Both the position numbers and the translations under genes were made by a program. The notes beneath the pieces were generated by a model. That model saw only the letters and a list, made by a program, of their open reading frames with translations, did no database searches and was not told the DNA's origin. From the NCBI GenBank assembly GCA_938004235.1, contig CALKWL010000152.1, positions 1 to 5,141 of the forward strand: a DNA stretch of 5,141 nt. Reading direction: 5' to 3'. The first letter of the stretch is position 1, and each line of letters starts with the position of its first letter. Shown here piece after piece: positions 1 through 5,025 of this stretch. This DNA comes from an uncultured Gammaproteobacteria bacterium. Its GTDB lineage: Bacteria > Pseudomonadota > Gammaproteobacteria > Halothiobacillales > Halothiobacillaceae.

Positions 1-40
1 TTGTTGATATACCCTTGACTTCAAGGGCATAAAAATGTTA

Positions 41-54
41 CCCCCCCCCCCCCC
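41..54. repeat. C14 homopolymer tract
   Basis: There are fourteen consecutive C residues (G on the minus strand), followed directly by GCGCGC at 55-60. The tract lies in non-coding DNA downstream of the lplT stop codon. Tracts this long are prone to polymerase slippage and to sequencing or assembly length errors, so the exact count should be treated cautiously. No reading frame with coding support runs through it, so phase variation of a protein in this window is not indicated. Confidence 0.85.
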
Positions 55-110
55 GCGCGCAAGGCAAGTGTTGTTTTTTTATACAGACGTAGATTTTTTC
101 TTGTGGTCTC

Positions 111-140
111 GGGCACCTCGAAAGGTTTTTCGAGGTGCCC
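111..140. repeat. Perfect 13-bp stem-loop downstream of lplT
   Basis: The arms 111-123 (GGGCACCTCGAAA) and 128-140 are exact reverse complements around a 4-base loop (GGTT). It lies about 120 bp beyond the lplT stop codon and could act as a 3'-end stabiliser or transcription barrier for that operon. It is not a textbook intrinsic terminator. Reading on the minus strand, the stem is followed by a mixed sequence and then an A-run, not a U-run. Reading on the plus strand, no T-run follows either. A relic of a palindromic repeat is an alternative. Confidence 0.75.
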
Positions 141-175
141 CCTCGTATCGAAGGGTTTTGCTGATTCACCAGCCC

Positions 176-271
176 AGGTAGAGTGGGTTAGCCCAGCGTA
201 ACCCGCCGAATGTGGATGGGGGCGGGCTCCGTGAGCGATTCCATCCGGCGCAATACGCTCCGTTATTGCGC
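176..271. repeat. Composite palindromic intergenic repeat (degenerate), touching lplT stop
   Basis: Two hairpin units lie side by side. The first has GGGTTA (185-190) facing TAACCC (199-204) around an 8-base loop, with AGCG preceding the second arm. The second has GCGCAATA (248-255) facing TATTGCGC (264-271), a perfect 8-bp stem with an 8-base loop. I recognise both motif styles (GTGGGTTA..TAACCCGCC and GCGCAATA..TATTGCGC) as resembling interspersed palindromic repeats in proteobacterial intergenic regions. That family assignment is from memory and untested. The second unit overlaps the lplT stop codon (263-265) and its last two sense codons. The outer boundaries are approximate. Confidence 0.55.
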
Positions 272-1483
272 TTGAAGCCCCCGCAACCGCAACCAACTAA
301 TCCCCCCAGTCAATACCAGCAACAGCGCGCCAAAAATTAACAAATTGGCGGTAATCGACACTCCCATTTGACTGAGCAGCAAATACAACCCAACAAACAG
401 CAACATCGCCATGTTTTCCCATAGGTTTTGCACGGCGAGGGCGCGGCCTGCGCCGATGGTGCGGTGACCGGCGTCTTGCAGCATGGCGTTCATGGGAACC
501 ACGAACATGCCGCCCGCTGCGCCCAGGGCGATGAGCAGGGCGACGGCGACGGGCAGGCTTTGGGTGAGTGCCAGCAGCATGACCAGTGGGCCGAGCAGCA
601 GGCCGCCGATCAGGGCGCGGTTGACCTTGTGCAGCGGGATGAACAGTCCGGCAATGGCCGCGCCGAAGACGATGCCGATGGAGACGGCGCCCATGAGGTT
701 GGAGGGGGTGCTGTTGTCGAGCGTGCCGAGAGCGACCGGCACCCAGGCGAACAGCATCAGGCGCATGGTCGAGCCCAGTCCCCAGAAGGTGGTGGTGGCG
801 AGCAGGGAGGCGCGCGCGTCGGTGATGTTGTAGAGCGTGCGCAGGTCGCGCCCGAAGCTGAGCAGGGTGGCGCCGAGGTGGTGTTCCTTGAGCGGCGATT
901 CAATCGGCAGGCGTGGGATGAGCAGGTTGACCACGGCGGCGAGGGCGAACAGGGCGATGACGCTGCCGAGGGCAAGGTCGGGGTTGTAGTCGGTGAGCAG
1001 GCCGCCGATAAATACGCCGAGCAGGATGGCGACGATGGTCGAGCCTTCGAGCAGGCTGTTGGCGCGCACCAGATTTTGCGGCGGGAAGAGCTGGGTGAGG
1101 ATGCCGAATTTGGCGGGGGAGTAGATGGCTGCGCCGATGCCGGCAATGCCGTAGGCGACGATGGGGTGCACGCCGAGCAGCAGGCTGAGCCCGCCGAGCA
1201 GTTTGACGCCATTGCCGATCAGCAGCACCCGTCCCTTGGGCAGGCCGTCTGCGAGAATGCCGACAAAGGGCGCAAGCAGGATAAAGGGCAGCACGAAGGC
1301 GATTTGCAGCCAGGGTACATTGCCCGCTTCGAGTTGCGCCTTGAGGGTGGCGATGGCGACGATCAGCAGCGCGTTGTCGGCCAGCGCGGAGAGGAATTGC
1401 GCCGCCAGCAGGGCGAGCATGGCGCGGTTGTGCAGCATGGGCAGATGGGGAGAATGTGGCGGGTGGATGGCGTGGGTGTTCAT
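263..1483 (-). CDS. lplT: Lysophospholipid transporter LplT (MFS family)
   Basis: This is an inner-membrane facilitator that flips lyso-phospholipids, mainly lysophosphatidylethanolamine, to the cytoplasmic face for re-acylation by Aas. The 406-residue product is close to the roughly 400 of Escherichia coli LplT. It is strongly hydrophobic with about a dozen predicted membrane spans. Family-typical stretches include SALADNALL (residues 32-40), a motif A-like loop GILADGLPKGR (75-85), YSPAKFGIL (121-129), RANSLLEGSTIVAILLG (140-156) and AVQNLWENMAMLL (about 350-362). I chose the ATG at 1483 because AGGA lies 8 bases upstream. Extending the frame to 1531 would take the start into the palindromic repeat. 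It lies downstream of aas on the same strand, 137 bp away, and probably belongs to the same operon. In E. coli lplT instead precedes aas directly. The final codons and stop fall in a repeat hairpin, so the C-terminal tail may be a recent replacement. Confidence 0.93.
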   Translation of the reverse strand: MNTHAIHPPHSPHLPMLHNRAMLALLAAQFLSALADNALLIVAIATLKAQLEAGNVPWLQIAFVLPFILLAPFVGILADGLPKGRVLLIGNGVKLLGGLSLLLGVHPIVAYGIAGIGAAIYSPAKFGILTQLFPPQNLVRANSLLEGSTIVAILLGVFIGGLLTDYNPDLALGSVIALFALAAVVNLLIPRLPIESPLKEHHLGATLLSFGRDLRTLYNITDARASLLATTTFWGLGSTMRLMLFAWVPVALGTLDNSTPSNLMGAVSIGIVFGAAIAGLFIPLHKVNRALIGGLLLGPLVMLLALTQSLPVAVALLIALGAAGGMFVVPMNAMLQDAGHRTIGAGRALAVQNLWENMAMLLFVGLYLLLSQMGVSITANLLIFGALLLVLTGGISWLRLRGLQAQ

Positions 1484-1487
1484 GCGT

Positions 1488-1495
1488 TGGTTCCT
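1488..1495 (-). promoter_or_regulatory. Ribosome binding site of lplT
   Basis: On the minus strand the sequence TTTAGGAACCAACGC precedes the ATG. The AGGA core sits 8 bases from the start. This fixes the start at 1483 rather than at the upstream in-frame ATG at 1531. It also gives lplT independent translation initiation despite the 137-bp gap to aas. Confidence 0.65.
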
Positions 1496-1520
1496 AAAAT
1501 GAAGTAATTCGTGCGTTGGA

Positions 1521-1614
1521 ATCGTTCCCATGCTCCGGCGTGGGAACGCATGGTCTTGCCGCTCCAGCGGCGCGTTATGGGTGCGGCGGTGCGACGCTGG
1601 AGCGTGGGAACGAT
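1521..1614. repeat. Palindromic intergenic repeat between aas and lplT
   Basis: The outer arms 1521-1540 and 1595-1614 are inverted repeats matching at 18 of 20 positions. Both differences become G-U pairs in a plus-strand RNA. Each end has the CGTTCCCA/TGGGAACG signature, and the left arm can also fold alone (1523-1530 with 1541-1548). Inside are CCGCT CC AGCGG (1559-1570), and CGCTCCAGCG (1560-1569), which is the exact reverse complement of 1595-1604. The element almost fills the aas-lplT gap. From memory it resembles a GTTCCCA...TGGGAAC interspersed repeat family found in many beta/gammaproteobacteria, possibly MITE- or REP-like. No transposase is present here. On the minus strand a T6 run (1615-1620) lies between the aas stop codon and the repeat. 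Confidence 0.75.
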
Positions 1615-1620
1615 AAAAAA

Positions 1621-3771
1621 CTAGCTCATGGCCAGCGTCTTGAGACGTGGGTAATCCACCTTGCCGGTCGGCAGCAGGGGCAGCTCCTCAAGCACACGAA
1701 TCACACGCGGCACGGCCAGTTCGGGCAGGTGCAGTTCCTGCCCAGCGGCGAGCAGGCGTTCGCGGGTCAGCGCGGGGTCGGTGGTGAACAGTACCAGGGC
1801 TTCGCCGCGTGCTTCGTCGGCGCGGCTGCTGGCGGCGTGTTGCGTTTCGGGCGCGGCGGTGAGGGCAATGCGCTCCACGGTTTCCAGCGAGATCATTTCC
1901 CCGGCAATCTTGGCGAAGCGTTTCACTCGGCCTTCGATGCGCACGAAGCCGTCCGCGTCCACGCTGACCACGTCGCCGGTGTCGTACCAGCCTTCGCCCA
2001 CGCTGGAGCGCGGCGGCTCGATCACGCCCGGCGCTTCGACGCGCAGGTAGCCGGACATCATATTGGCGCCGTGCACATGCAGTTGGCCGCCCTGCGCAAT
2101 GCCGGGCACCGGGACGAGTTGATGTTCGATGCCGGGCAGGAACTGGCCGACCGTGCCGGGGCGGTAGGCCATCGGCGTGTTGACGGCCAGTACCGGCGCG
2201 GTTTCGGTCGCGCCATAGCCTTCGTAGATGCGGATGCCGAACTTGTCGAACCAGGTGTTGCGCACGGTGTTGCTGAGTTTTTCCGCCCCGGCGACCACGT
2301 AGCGCAGGCGGAAAAAGTCGTATGGGTGGGCGAAGCGTGCGTAATAGCTGAGGAAGGTGTTGGTGCCGAACAGCGCGGTGCAACTGCGGTCGTAGATGAT
2401 TTCGGGAATCACGCGGTAGTGCAGCGGGCTGACGTAGAGGAACACCGGGATGCCGGAAAGCAGCGGATAGAGCGTGCCAGCGGTGAGGCCGAAGCTGTGG
2501 AACATGGGCAGGGCGTTGAAGATGCGATCCATGCGGTTGAGGTCGATGACCGCGTGGATTTGCGCCGTGTTGCTGATGATGGCGCGGTGCGAGAGGACCA
2601 CGCCTTTGGGCGTGCCTTCTGAGCCGGAGGTGAACAGGGTCACGGCTTCGTCTTCGGGCGAGGCGGTCTCGATAAAGTGTTCCGGGAAGTGGCTGGCGGC
2701 CAGCACCCAGAGTTTGTCCTTGAAGCTCAGGCTGGGGCGGATGTCTTCGAGATACAGCCATTCCACTTGCGGCAAAGCATCCAGCGTGGCTTGCAGCCCG
2801 ACTTTTTCGACAAAGGCGCGTGAGGTCAAAATGCGCTTGAGCTGTGCCGCGTTGAGTGCATGACGCAGACCGTCGGCACCCGCGCTGGGGTTGAGCACGG
2901 CGACGCCGCGCTTGAAGGCGGTGGCGCCGATCAGGCTGGCGGCGGTGATGGCGAGGTTGGGCAGCAACATGCCGATGCGCTCGCCGGGTTCGCTGCGTGC
3001 GGCCAGAAAACGCCCCGCGCCGAGCGACTGGCGCACGATCTGGCGGTAGTTGAACGGGGTTTGGCGCACGTCTTCGATGATCGGCATACTCCAGCCCTGG
3101 GTGCGCCCGGCTTCGACCAGCGCCCAGAACAGTGGGCGCACCGGATGGCTGGCGAACATCATGTGCTGCATGATGCGGCGCATGGCTTCGCCTGCATGAT
3201 GGCGGCGTGTGCGCGCCGTGCCGCCGGTGGGCAGTTCGATTCTGGTCGGCGGCTGGATGCTGATGCGCACACGCGGAAACCATTGGCGACGCGCCTCGCC
3301 GCGCAACTGGGCGAAGGTGCTGCGCGCCGGGCCGTCAAGGCGCACGGGAATTAGTGTTGCACCCGTACGCGCGGCGACGAAGGCCGGGCCGTCGTACACC
3401 TTCATCAAGCCGCCGGTCACGGTCAGACGGCCTTCGGGGAAAATCACCACCGGGCGGCCTTGCTGCACCAGCTTGAGAATGCTCTTGATCGCCATCGGGT
3501 TGGATGGATCGACGGTGAGATAGTCGATCAGGGATAACGCCAGTTTGAACATCGGCTGGCGCGCGATGGCGGTATGCACCACGAACACCGGGTTGACTGG
3601 CAGGAACAGGCCGATCAGCAGGCCGTCGATAAAGGATTCGTGGTTGGCGATGATGACCACGCGCTCGCTGCCGCCGGTGTCGAAGCGGCCTTCGACCTGG
3701 ACGCGGAACAGCAGGCGCATGATCGGGCGCAGGATGATGCGCAGCATGGCGGCAAAGAGGCGACGAAGCAT
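1621..3771 (-). CDS. aas: Bifunctional 2-acylglycerophosphoethanolamine acyltransferase / acyl-ACP synthetase Aas
   Basis: This inner-membrane enzyme activates a fatty acid with ATP onto acyl carrier protein and transfers it to lyso-phospholipid, repairing phosphatidylethanolamine. Its 716 residues match the usual size (about 719 in E. coli). The N-terminal PlsC-type acyltransferase domain (about 20-190) has the NHxxxxD catalytic motif (N43, H44, D49) and FPEGR (111-115). The C-terminal AMP-binding domain has the P-loop-like TSGSEGTPKG (381-390), YGATE (519-523), YDTGD (596-600) and a PTGK signature with the expected adenylation lysine K704. All key motifs are intact and I see no frameshift. 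The ATG at 3771 has an AGGGGG ribosome binding site 8 bases upstream and lies 14 bp after the arsR-family stop codon. These two genes are therefore almost certainly co-transcribed. lplT, encoding the partner flippase, follows. Confidence 0.95.
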   Translation of the reverse strand: MLRRLFAAMLRIILRPIMRLLFRVQVEGRFDTGGSERVVIIANHESFIDGLLIGLFLPVNPVFVVHTAIARQPMFKLALSLIDYLTVDPSNPMAIKSILKLVQQGRPVVIFPEGRLTVTGGLMKVYDGPAFVAARTGATLIPVRLDGPARSTFAQLRGEARRQWFPRVRISIQPPTRIELPTGGTARTRRHHAGEAMRRIMQHMMFASHPVRPLFWALVEAGRTQGWSMPIIEDVRQTPFNYRQIVRQSLGAGRFLAARSEPGERIGMLLPNLAITAASLIGATAFKRGVAVLNPSAGADGLRHALNAAQLKRILTSRAFVEKVGLQATLDALPQVEWLYLEDIRPSLSFKDKLWVLAASHFPEHFIETASPEDEAVTLFTSGSEGTPKGVVLSHRAIISNTAQIHAVIDLNRMDRIFNALPMFHSFGLTAGTLYPLLSGIPVFLYVSPLHYRVIPEIIYDRSCTALFGTNTFLSYYARFAHPYDFFRLRYVVAGAEKLSNTVRNTWFDKFGIRIYEGYGATETAPVLAVNTPMAYRPGTVGQFLPGIEHQLVPVPGIAQGGQLHVHGANMMSGYLRVEAPGVIEPPRSSVGEGWYDTGDVVSVDADGFVRIEGRVKRFAKIAGEMISLETVERIALTAAPETQHAASSRADEARGEALVLFTTDPALTRERLLAAGQELHLPELAVPRVIRVLEELPLLPTGKVDYPRLKTLAMS

Positions 3772-3779
3772 GGCAAGCC

Positions 3780-3785
3780 CCCTGT
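3780..3785 (-). promoter_or_regulatory. Ribosome binding site of aas
   Basis: A purine-rich AGGGGG on the minus strand lies 8 bases before the aas ATG, in the 14-bp gap after the regulator stop codon. It supports the start at 3771 and separate but coupled translation within one transcript. Confidence 0.65.
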
Positions 3786-4103
3786 TTATGGATAGTTGTG
3801 CAAATCAAGAAAACCGAGTACGCGATTCAGCGCTTCGCGGATCGCCGGGCTGTTGACGCGGTAGCGCGCCTCCTTGCCGACGCGCTCAAAGCTGAGCACG
3901 CGGGCATTGGCGAGCACTTGCAAATGGTGCACCACAGCTGTGCGCGAGAGCGGCATGGCGGCGACGATTTCACGGATGCTTAACGACTCGTCGGGCGAAA
4001 ACATCAGCAAAATGCGTTGGCGCTGCGTGTCGCCAAGCGCGGTGAACACTTTGGCATAGGCTTCCCAGTCGGTGGGGAGCGGGTCGTTGGGATGTATTTT
4101 CAT
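3786..4103 (-). CDS. ArsR-family winged-helix transcriptional regulator, cysteine-free
   Basis: This is a small cytoplasmic DNA-binding protein of 105 residues, typical of ArsR/SmtB-type dimeric repressors. An N-terminal helix (about 13-34, with the family-like ALGDTQRQRILLMF) leads into the helix-turn-helix at about 42-66. The likely recognition helix is SRTAVVHHLQVL (53-64). The wing follows (about 68-84, VLSFERVGKEARYRVN), and a C-terminal dimerisation helix ends the protein. It contains no cysteine at all and no ELCVCDL-type metal site, so thiol-based metal or persulfide sensing is excluded and the signal is unknown. I chose the ATG at 4103. An in-frame ATG at 4115 lies inside the predicted -10 box, and neither start has a Shine-Dalgarno sequence. 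The gene heads the aas-lplT operon and a dyad over its promoter suggests autorepression. The regulatory target is inferred from position only. Confidence 0.88.
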   Translation of the reverse strand: MKIHPNDPLPTDWEAYAKVFTALGDTQRQRILLMFSPDESLSIREIVAAMPLSRTAVVHHLQVLANARVLSFERVGKEARYRVNSPAIREALNRVLGFLDLHNYP

Positions 4104-4129
4104 GACTAATAACATAGTTAATTAGTCAT
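4102..4129. promoter_or_regulatory. Candidate operator: perfect 9-bp inverted repeat around the -10 box
   Basis: ATGACTAAT (4102-4110) and ATTAGTCAT (4121-4129) are exact reverse complements, separated by 10 bp that contain most of the -10 hexamer. An AT-rich dyad over the promoter is the usual arrangement for ArsR-family autorepression. The inner arm overlaps the start codon of the regulator. The dyad is plain in the sequence, but its use by this protein is inferred. Confidence 0.7.
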
Positions 4130-4139
4130 AACATGTCAA
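4111..4139 (-). promoter_or_regulatory. Sigma70-type promoter of the regulator-aas-lplT operon
   Basis: On the minus strand, TTGACA (4139-4134) is a perfect -35 hexamer. It is followed by exactly 17 bp and TATGTT (4116-4111), which matches the -10 consensus at 4 of 6 positions. Transcription would begin 6-8 bases further on, at about 4105-4103, on or immediately beside the A of the ATG. The transcript would then be leaderless or nearly so. Confidence 0.7.
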
Positions 4140-4161
4140 GCGGGCTTTTATCGTCGGGCAT

Positions 4162-4183
4162 AAAAAACCCGGCGAGGCCGGGT
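4162..4183 (-). terminator. Intrinsic terminator of the small membrane peptide gene
   Basis: On the minus strand, ACCCGGC and GCCGGGT form a perfect 7-bp GC-rich stem with a 3-base loop (CTC). The stem runs directly into a run of six T residues. It lies 25 bp beyond the stop codon of the 33-aa gene and ahead of the regulator promoter, so it separates the two transcription units. Confidence 0.88.
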
Positions 4184-4207
4184 GGAGGGGGCGAATAGGT
4201 GCAGGAC

Positions 4208-4309
4208 TTACTTCATCGCTCGGTAGATCGCGTACACGCCGCCGACCATGAGAACCGTTAGAACAAGAATGCTGCCCCATGCAGCGGGGCTACTCATAAT
4301 CAGATCCAT
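4208..4309 (-). CDS. Small single-pass membrane peptide (33 aa), function unknown
   Basis: The ATG at 4309 opens a 33-residue frame ending in TAA. The N-terminus MDLIMSSPAAW is followed by an uninterrupted hydrophobic segment (about residues 12-29, SILVLTVLMVGGVYAIY). A short basic end, RAMK, then closes the peptide. This suggests one membrane span with the C-terminus inside. GAGG lies 6 bases before the start and an intrinsic terminator follows the stop, so it looks like a genuine one-gene unit. Size and layout faintly resemble small DUF3149-type membrane proteins, but I cannot confirm that. It lies between the promoter of the regulator operon and a divergent plus-strand gene. No catalytic role is likely; it may be a modulator of a membrane complex. 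Confidence 0.72.
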   Translation of the reverse strand: MDLIMSSPAAWGSILVLTVLMVGGVYAIYRAMK

Positions 4310-4337
4310 GGAACACCTCTCATCACTTGGTTTGTGT

Positions 4338-4367
4338 CATACGCCCGGCCAATAACCATGGCGTATG
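4338..4367. promoter_or_regulatory. 8-bp inverted repeat upstream of the small peptide gene
   Basis: CATACGCC (4338-4345) and GGCGTATG (4360-4367) are exact reverse complements with a 14-bp spacer. They lie 29-58 bp upstream of the start codon on the minus strand. This position suits an operator over the promoter or a 5'-leader hairpin. No U-run follows, so it is not a terminator. Confidence 0.45.
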
Positions 4368-4426
4368 TAGACATTAAACCTGCGTGTGAATTGGGGCAAG
4401 TCCCTTATTTTGTTATGGCATTGTTC

Positions 4427-4451
4427 GCATAATGACCTAGGTTATTTATGC
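4427..4451. promoter_or_regulatory. 25-bp quasi-palindrome upstream of the V4R-like gene
   Basis: The centre is the perfect palindrome ACCTAGGT (4435-4442). AAT (4431-4433) and ATT (4444-4446) flank it symmetrically. Outer GCATAA and TTATGC complete the dyad with a one-base offset. The site is about 104 bp upstream of the plus-strand start and could be a regulator binding site. The cognate factor is unknown. Confidence 0.5.
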
Positions 4452-4540
4452 CATGAATACGTTCAGCCTTCCTCGTCATCGACCAGTCATAGTGCGAGCA
4501 GAGGATTAACGGCGCATTTGGATTTTCAATGCTTCTTCAT

Positions 4541-4548
4541 CATGAGGG
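4541..4548 (+). promoter_or_regulatory. Ribosome binding site of the V4R-like gene
   Basis: GAGGGCGGGTT immediately precedes the ATG at 4555, with the GAGG core about 7 bases away. This supports that start over the internal in-frame ATGs at 4585 and 4603. A nearer ATG at 4542 is in a different frame. Confidence 0.6.
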
Positions 4549-4554
4549 CGGGTT

Positions 4555-5025
4555 ATGAGCGAAAACAAATTGAGTCAGTGTGAGATGGTGCGCGGTTCTA
4601 CAATGGAGACGCGCGAGGTCATTTGTTTGTTGGTCGAGCTTGCTCGGGAAATGGAAGATGTTGTTGGTGAAAAGGGTGCCGTCAGTATATTTCGCCATGC
4701 AGGGAAGCAAGTTGGAAAGCGTTTGGGAAAAGAGCATGGCAATGGCGCTGAAGAGGATGCGCGTTCAGTAGCACTTTCGTTTTTCCATGCCAAGGGCTTT
4801 ATGGATTCAATAACGCTTGACGGACACGAGGCGGAAATCCAGGGCTGTAAAATCGGCCTGGTTTTACAGGAGGAGGGTTTGAAGCCCGGTAGCCACCCCC
4901 TCTGCCACTTTGGTTTTGGGCTGATCGACGGCTCAATCAAGGCTGTGACAGACGAGAAAGTCAATACCAAGCATCAAAGTTCGGTGTACCACGCGGAGGG
5001 GATTACCTGTCGTGAAACCTGGTAA
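4555..5025 (+). CDS. V4R-like small-molecule-binding domain protein (putative)
   Basis: This is a 156-residue soluble protein with no signal peptide or membrane span. An N-terminal helical part (about 19-60) carries EKGAVSIFRHAGKQVGKRLG (39-58). That resembles the G-A-x-x-x-[LIF]-x-x-A-G-x-x-x-G pattern of V4R/TRAPP-fold proteins. The C-terminal part has CHFGFGLIDGSIKAV (117-131) and ends in ITCRETW, matching the C-x-F-x-x-G-x-[LI]-[DE]-G ... C architecture of V4R (4-vinyl reductase-like) domains. Such domains bind hydrophobic or tetrapyrrole ligands. Cysteines are C9, C24, C98, C117 and C152; the last three could form a metal or ligand site. The length fits a stand-alone V4R domain with no attached effector domain. 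It is divergent from the small membrane peptide gene. The function is unknown and the family call is from pattern recognition only. Confidence 0.6.
   Translation: MSENKLSQCEMVRGSTMETREVICLLVELAREMEDVVGEKGAVSIFRHAGKQVGKRLGKEHGNGAEEDARSVALSFFHAKGFMDSITLDGHEAEIQGCKIGLVLQEEGLKPGSHPLCHFGFGLIDGSIKAVTDEKVNTKHQSSVYHAEGITCRETW

Larger units (their letters stand above)
4310..4554. other. Divergent intergenic region, 245 bp, with two dyads
   Basis: This gap separates the minus-strand membrane peptide gene from the plus-strand V4R-like gene and must carry both promoters. I see two inverted repeats (listed separately) but no convincing -35/-10 pair in either direction. A weak candidate for the plus-strand gene is TTGTTC (4421-4426) with an AT-rich hexamer after the dyad. 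A weak minus-strand candidate is TTGCCC with TAATGT at 17-bp spacing. No tRNA or structured RNA was recognised. Confidence 0.6.

Noticed and set aside
12..27. CCCTTG/CAAGGG hairpin at the left edge as a terminator
   Set aside because: The stem is only 6 bp and is followed by an A-run on the plus strand and by TATATCAA on the minus strand, so it has no terminator U-tract.
21..296. Minus-strand 91-aa open frame at the left edge
   Set aside because: It covers the repeats, the stem-loop and the C-run, overlaps the lplT 3' end, and has no ribosome binding site or protein-like composition.
428..1507. Long plus-strand open frame across the lplT gene
   Set aside because: It is an antisense shadow of a well-recognised transporter in GC-rich DNA. 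The translation is low-complexity, rich in G, Q, E and A, with no family features.
1484..1531. Longer N-terminus of LplT starting at 1531
   Set aside because: The extra 16 codons run into the palindromic repeat and that ATG has no ribosome binding site, whereas the ATG at 1483 has AGGA 8 bases upstream.
1688..3283. Long minus-strand open frame inside aas
   Set aside because: It is an out-of-frame shadow of aas, with an Arg/His/Pro-rich translation typical of wrong-frame GC-rich DNA.
4104..4115. Upstream in-frame ATG for the ArsR-type regulator at 4115
   Set aside because: It overlaps the predicted -10 box, so it would lie upstream of the transcription start, and it has no Shine-Dalgarno sequence.
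4271..4290. Alternative hairpins GCTGC/GCAGC and GCCCC/GGGGC inside the small peptide gene
   Set aside because: They are short, mutually exclusive and explained by the codons for S-P-A-A-W-G-S, so they give no independent sign of an RNA switch.
4415..4430. Sigma54-like TGGCA...GC upstream of the V4R-like gene
   Set aside because: The spacing between the GG and GC elements is 8 bases, not the required 10, so it is not a valid -24/-12 promoter.
4386..4583. Plus-strand 65-aa frame starting with GTG
   Set aside because: It has no convincing ribosome binding site, overlaps the start of the V4R-like gene in another frame, and spans the dyad.
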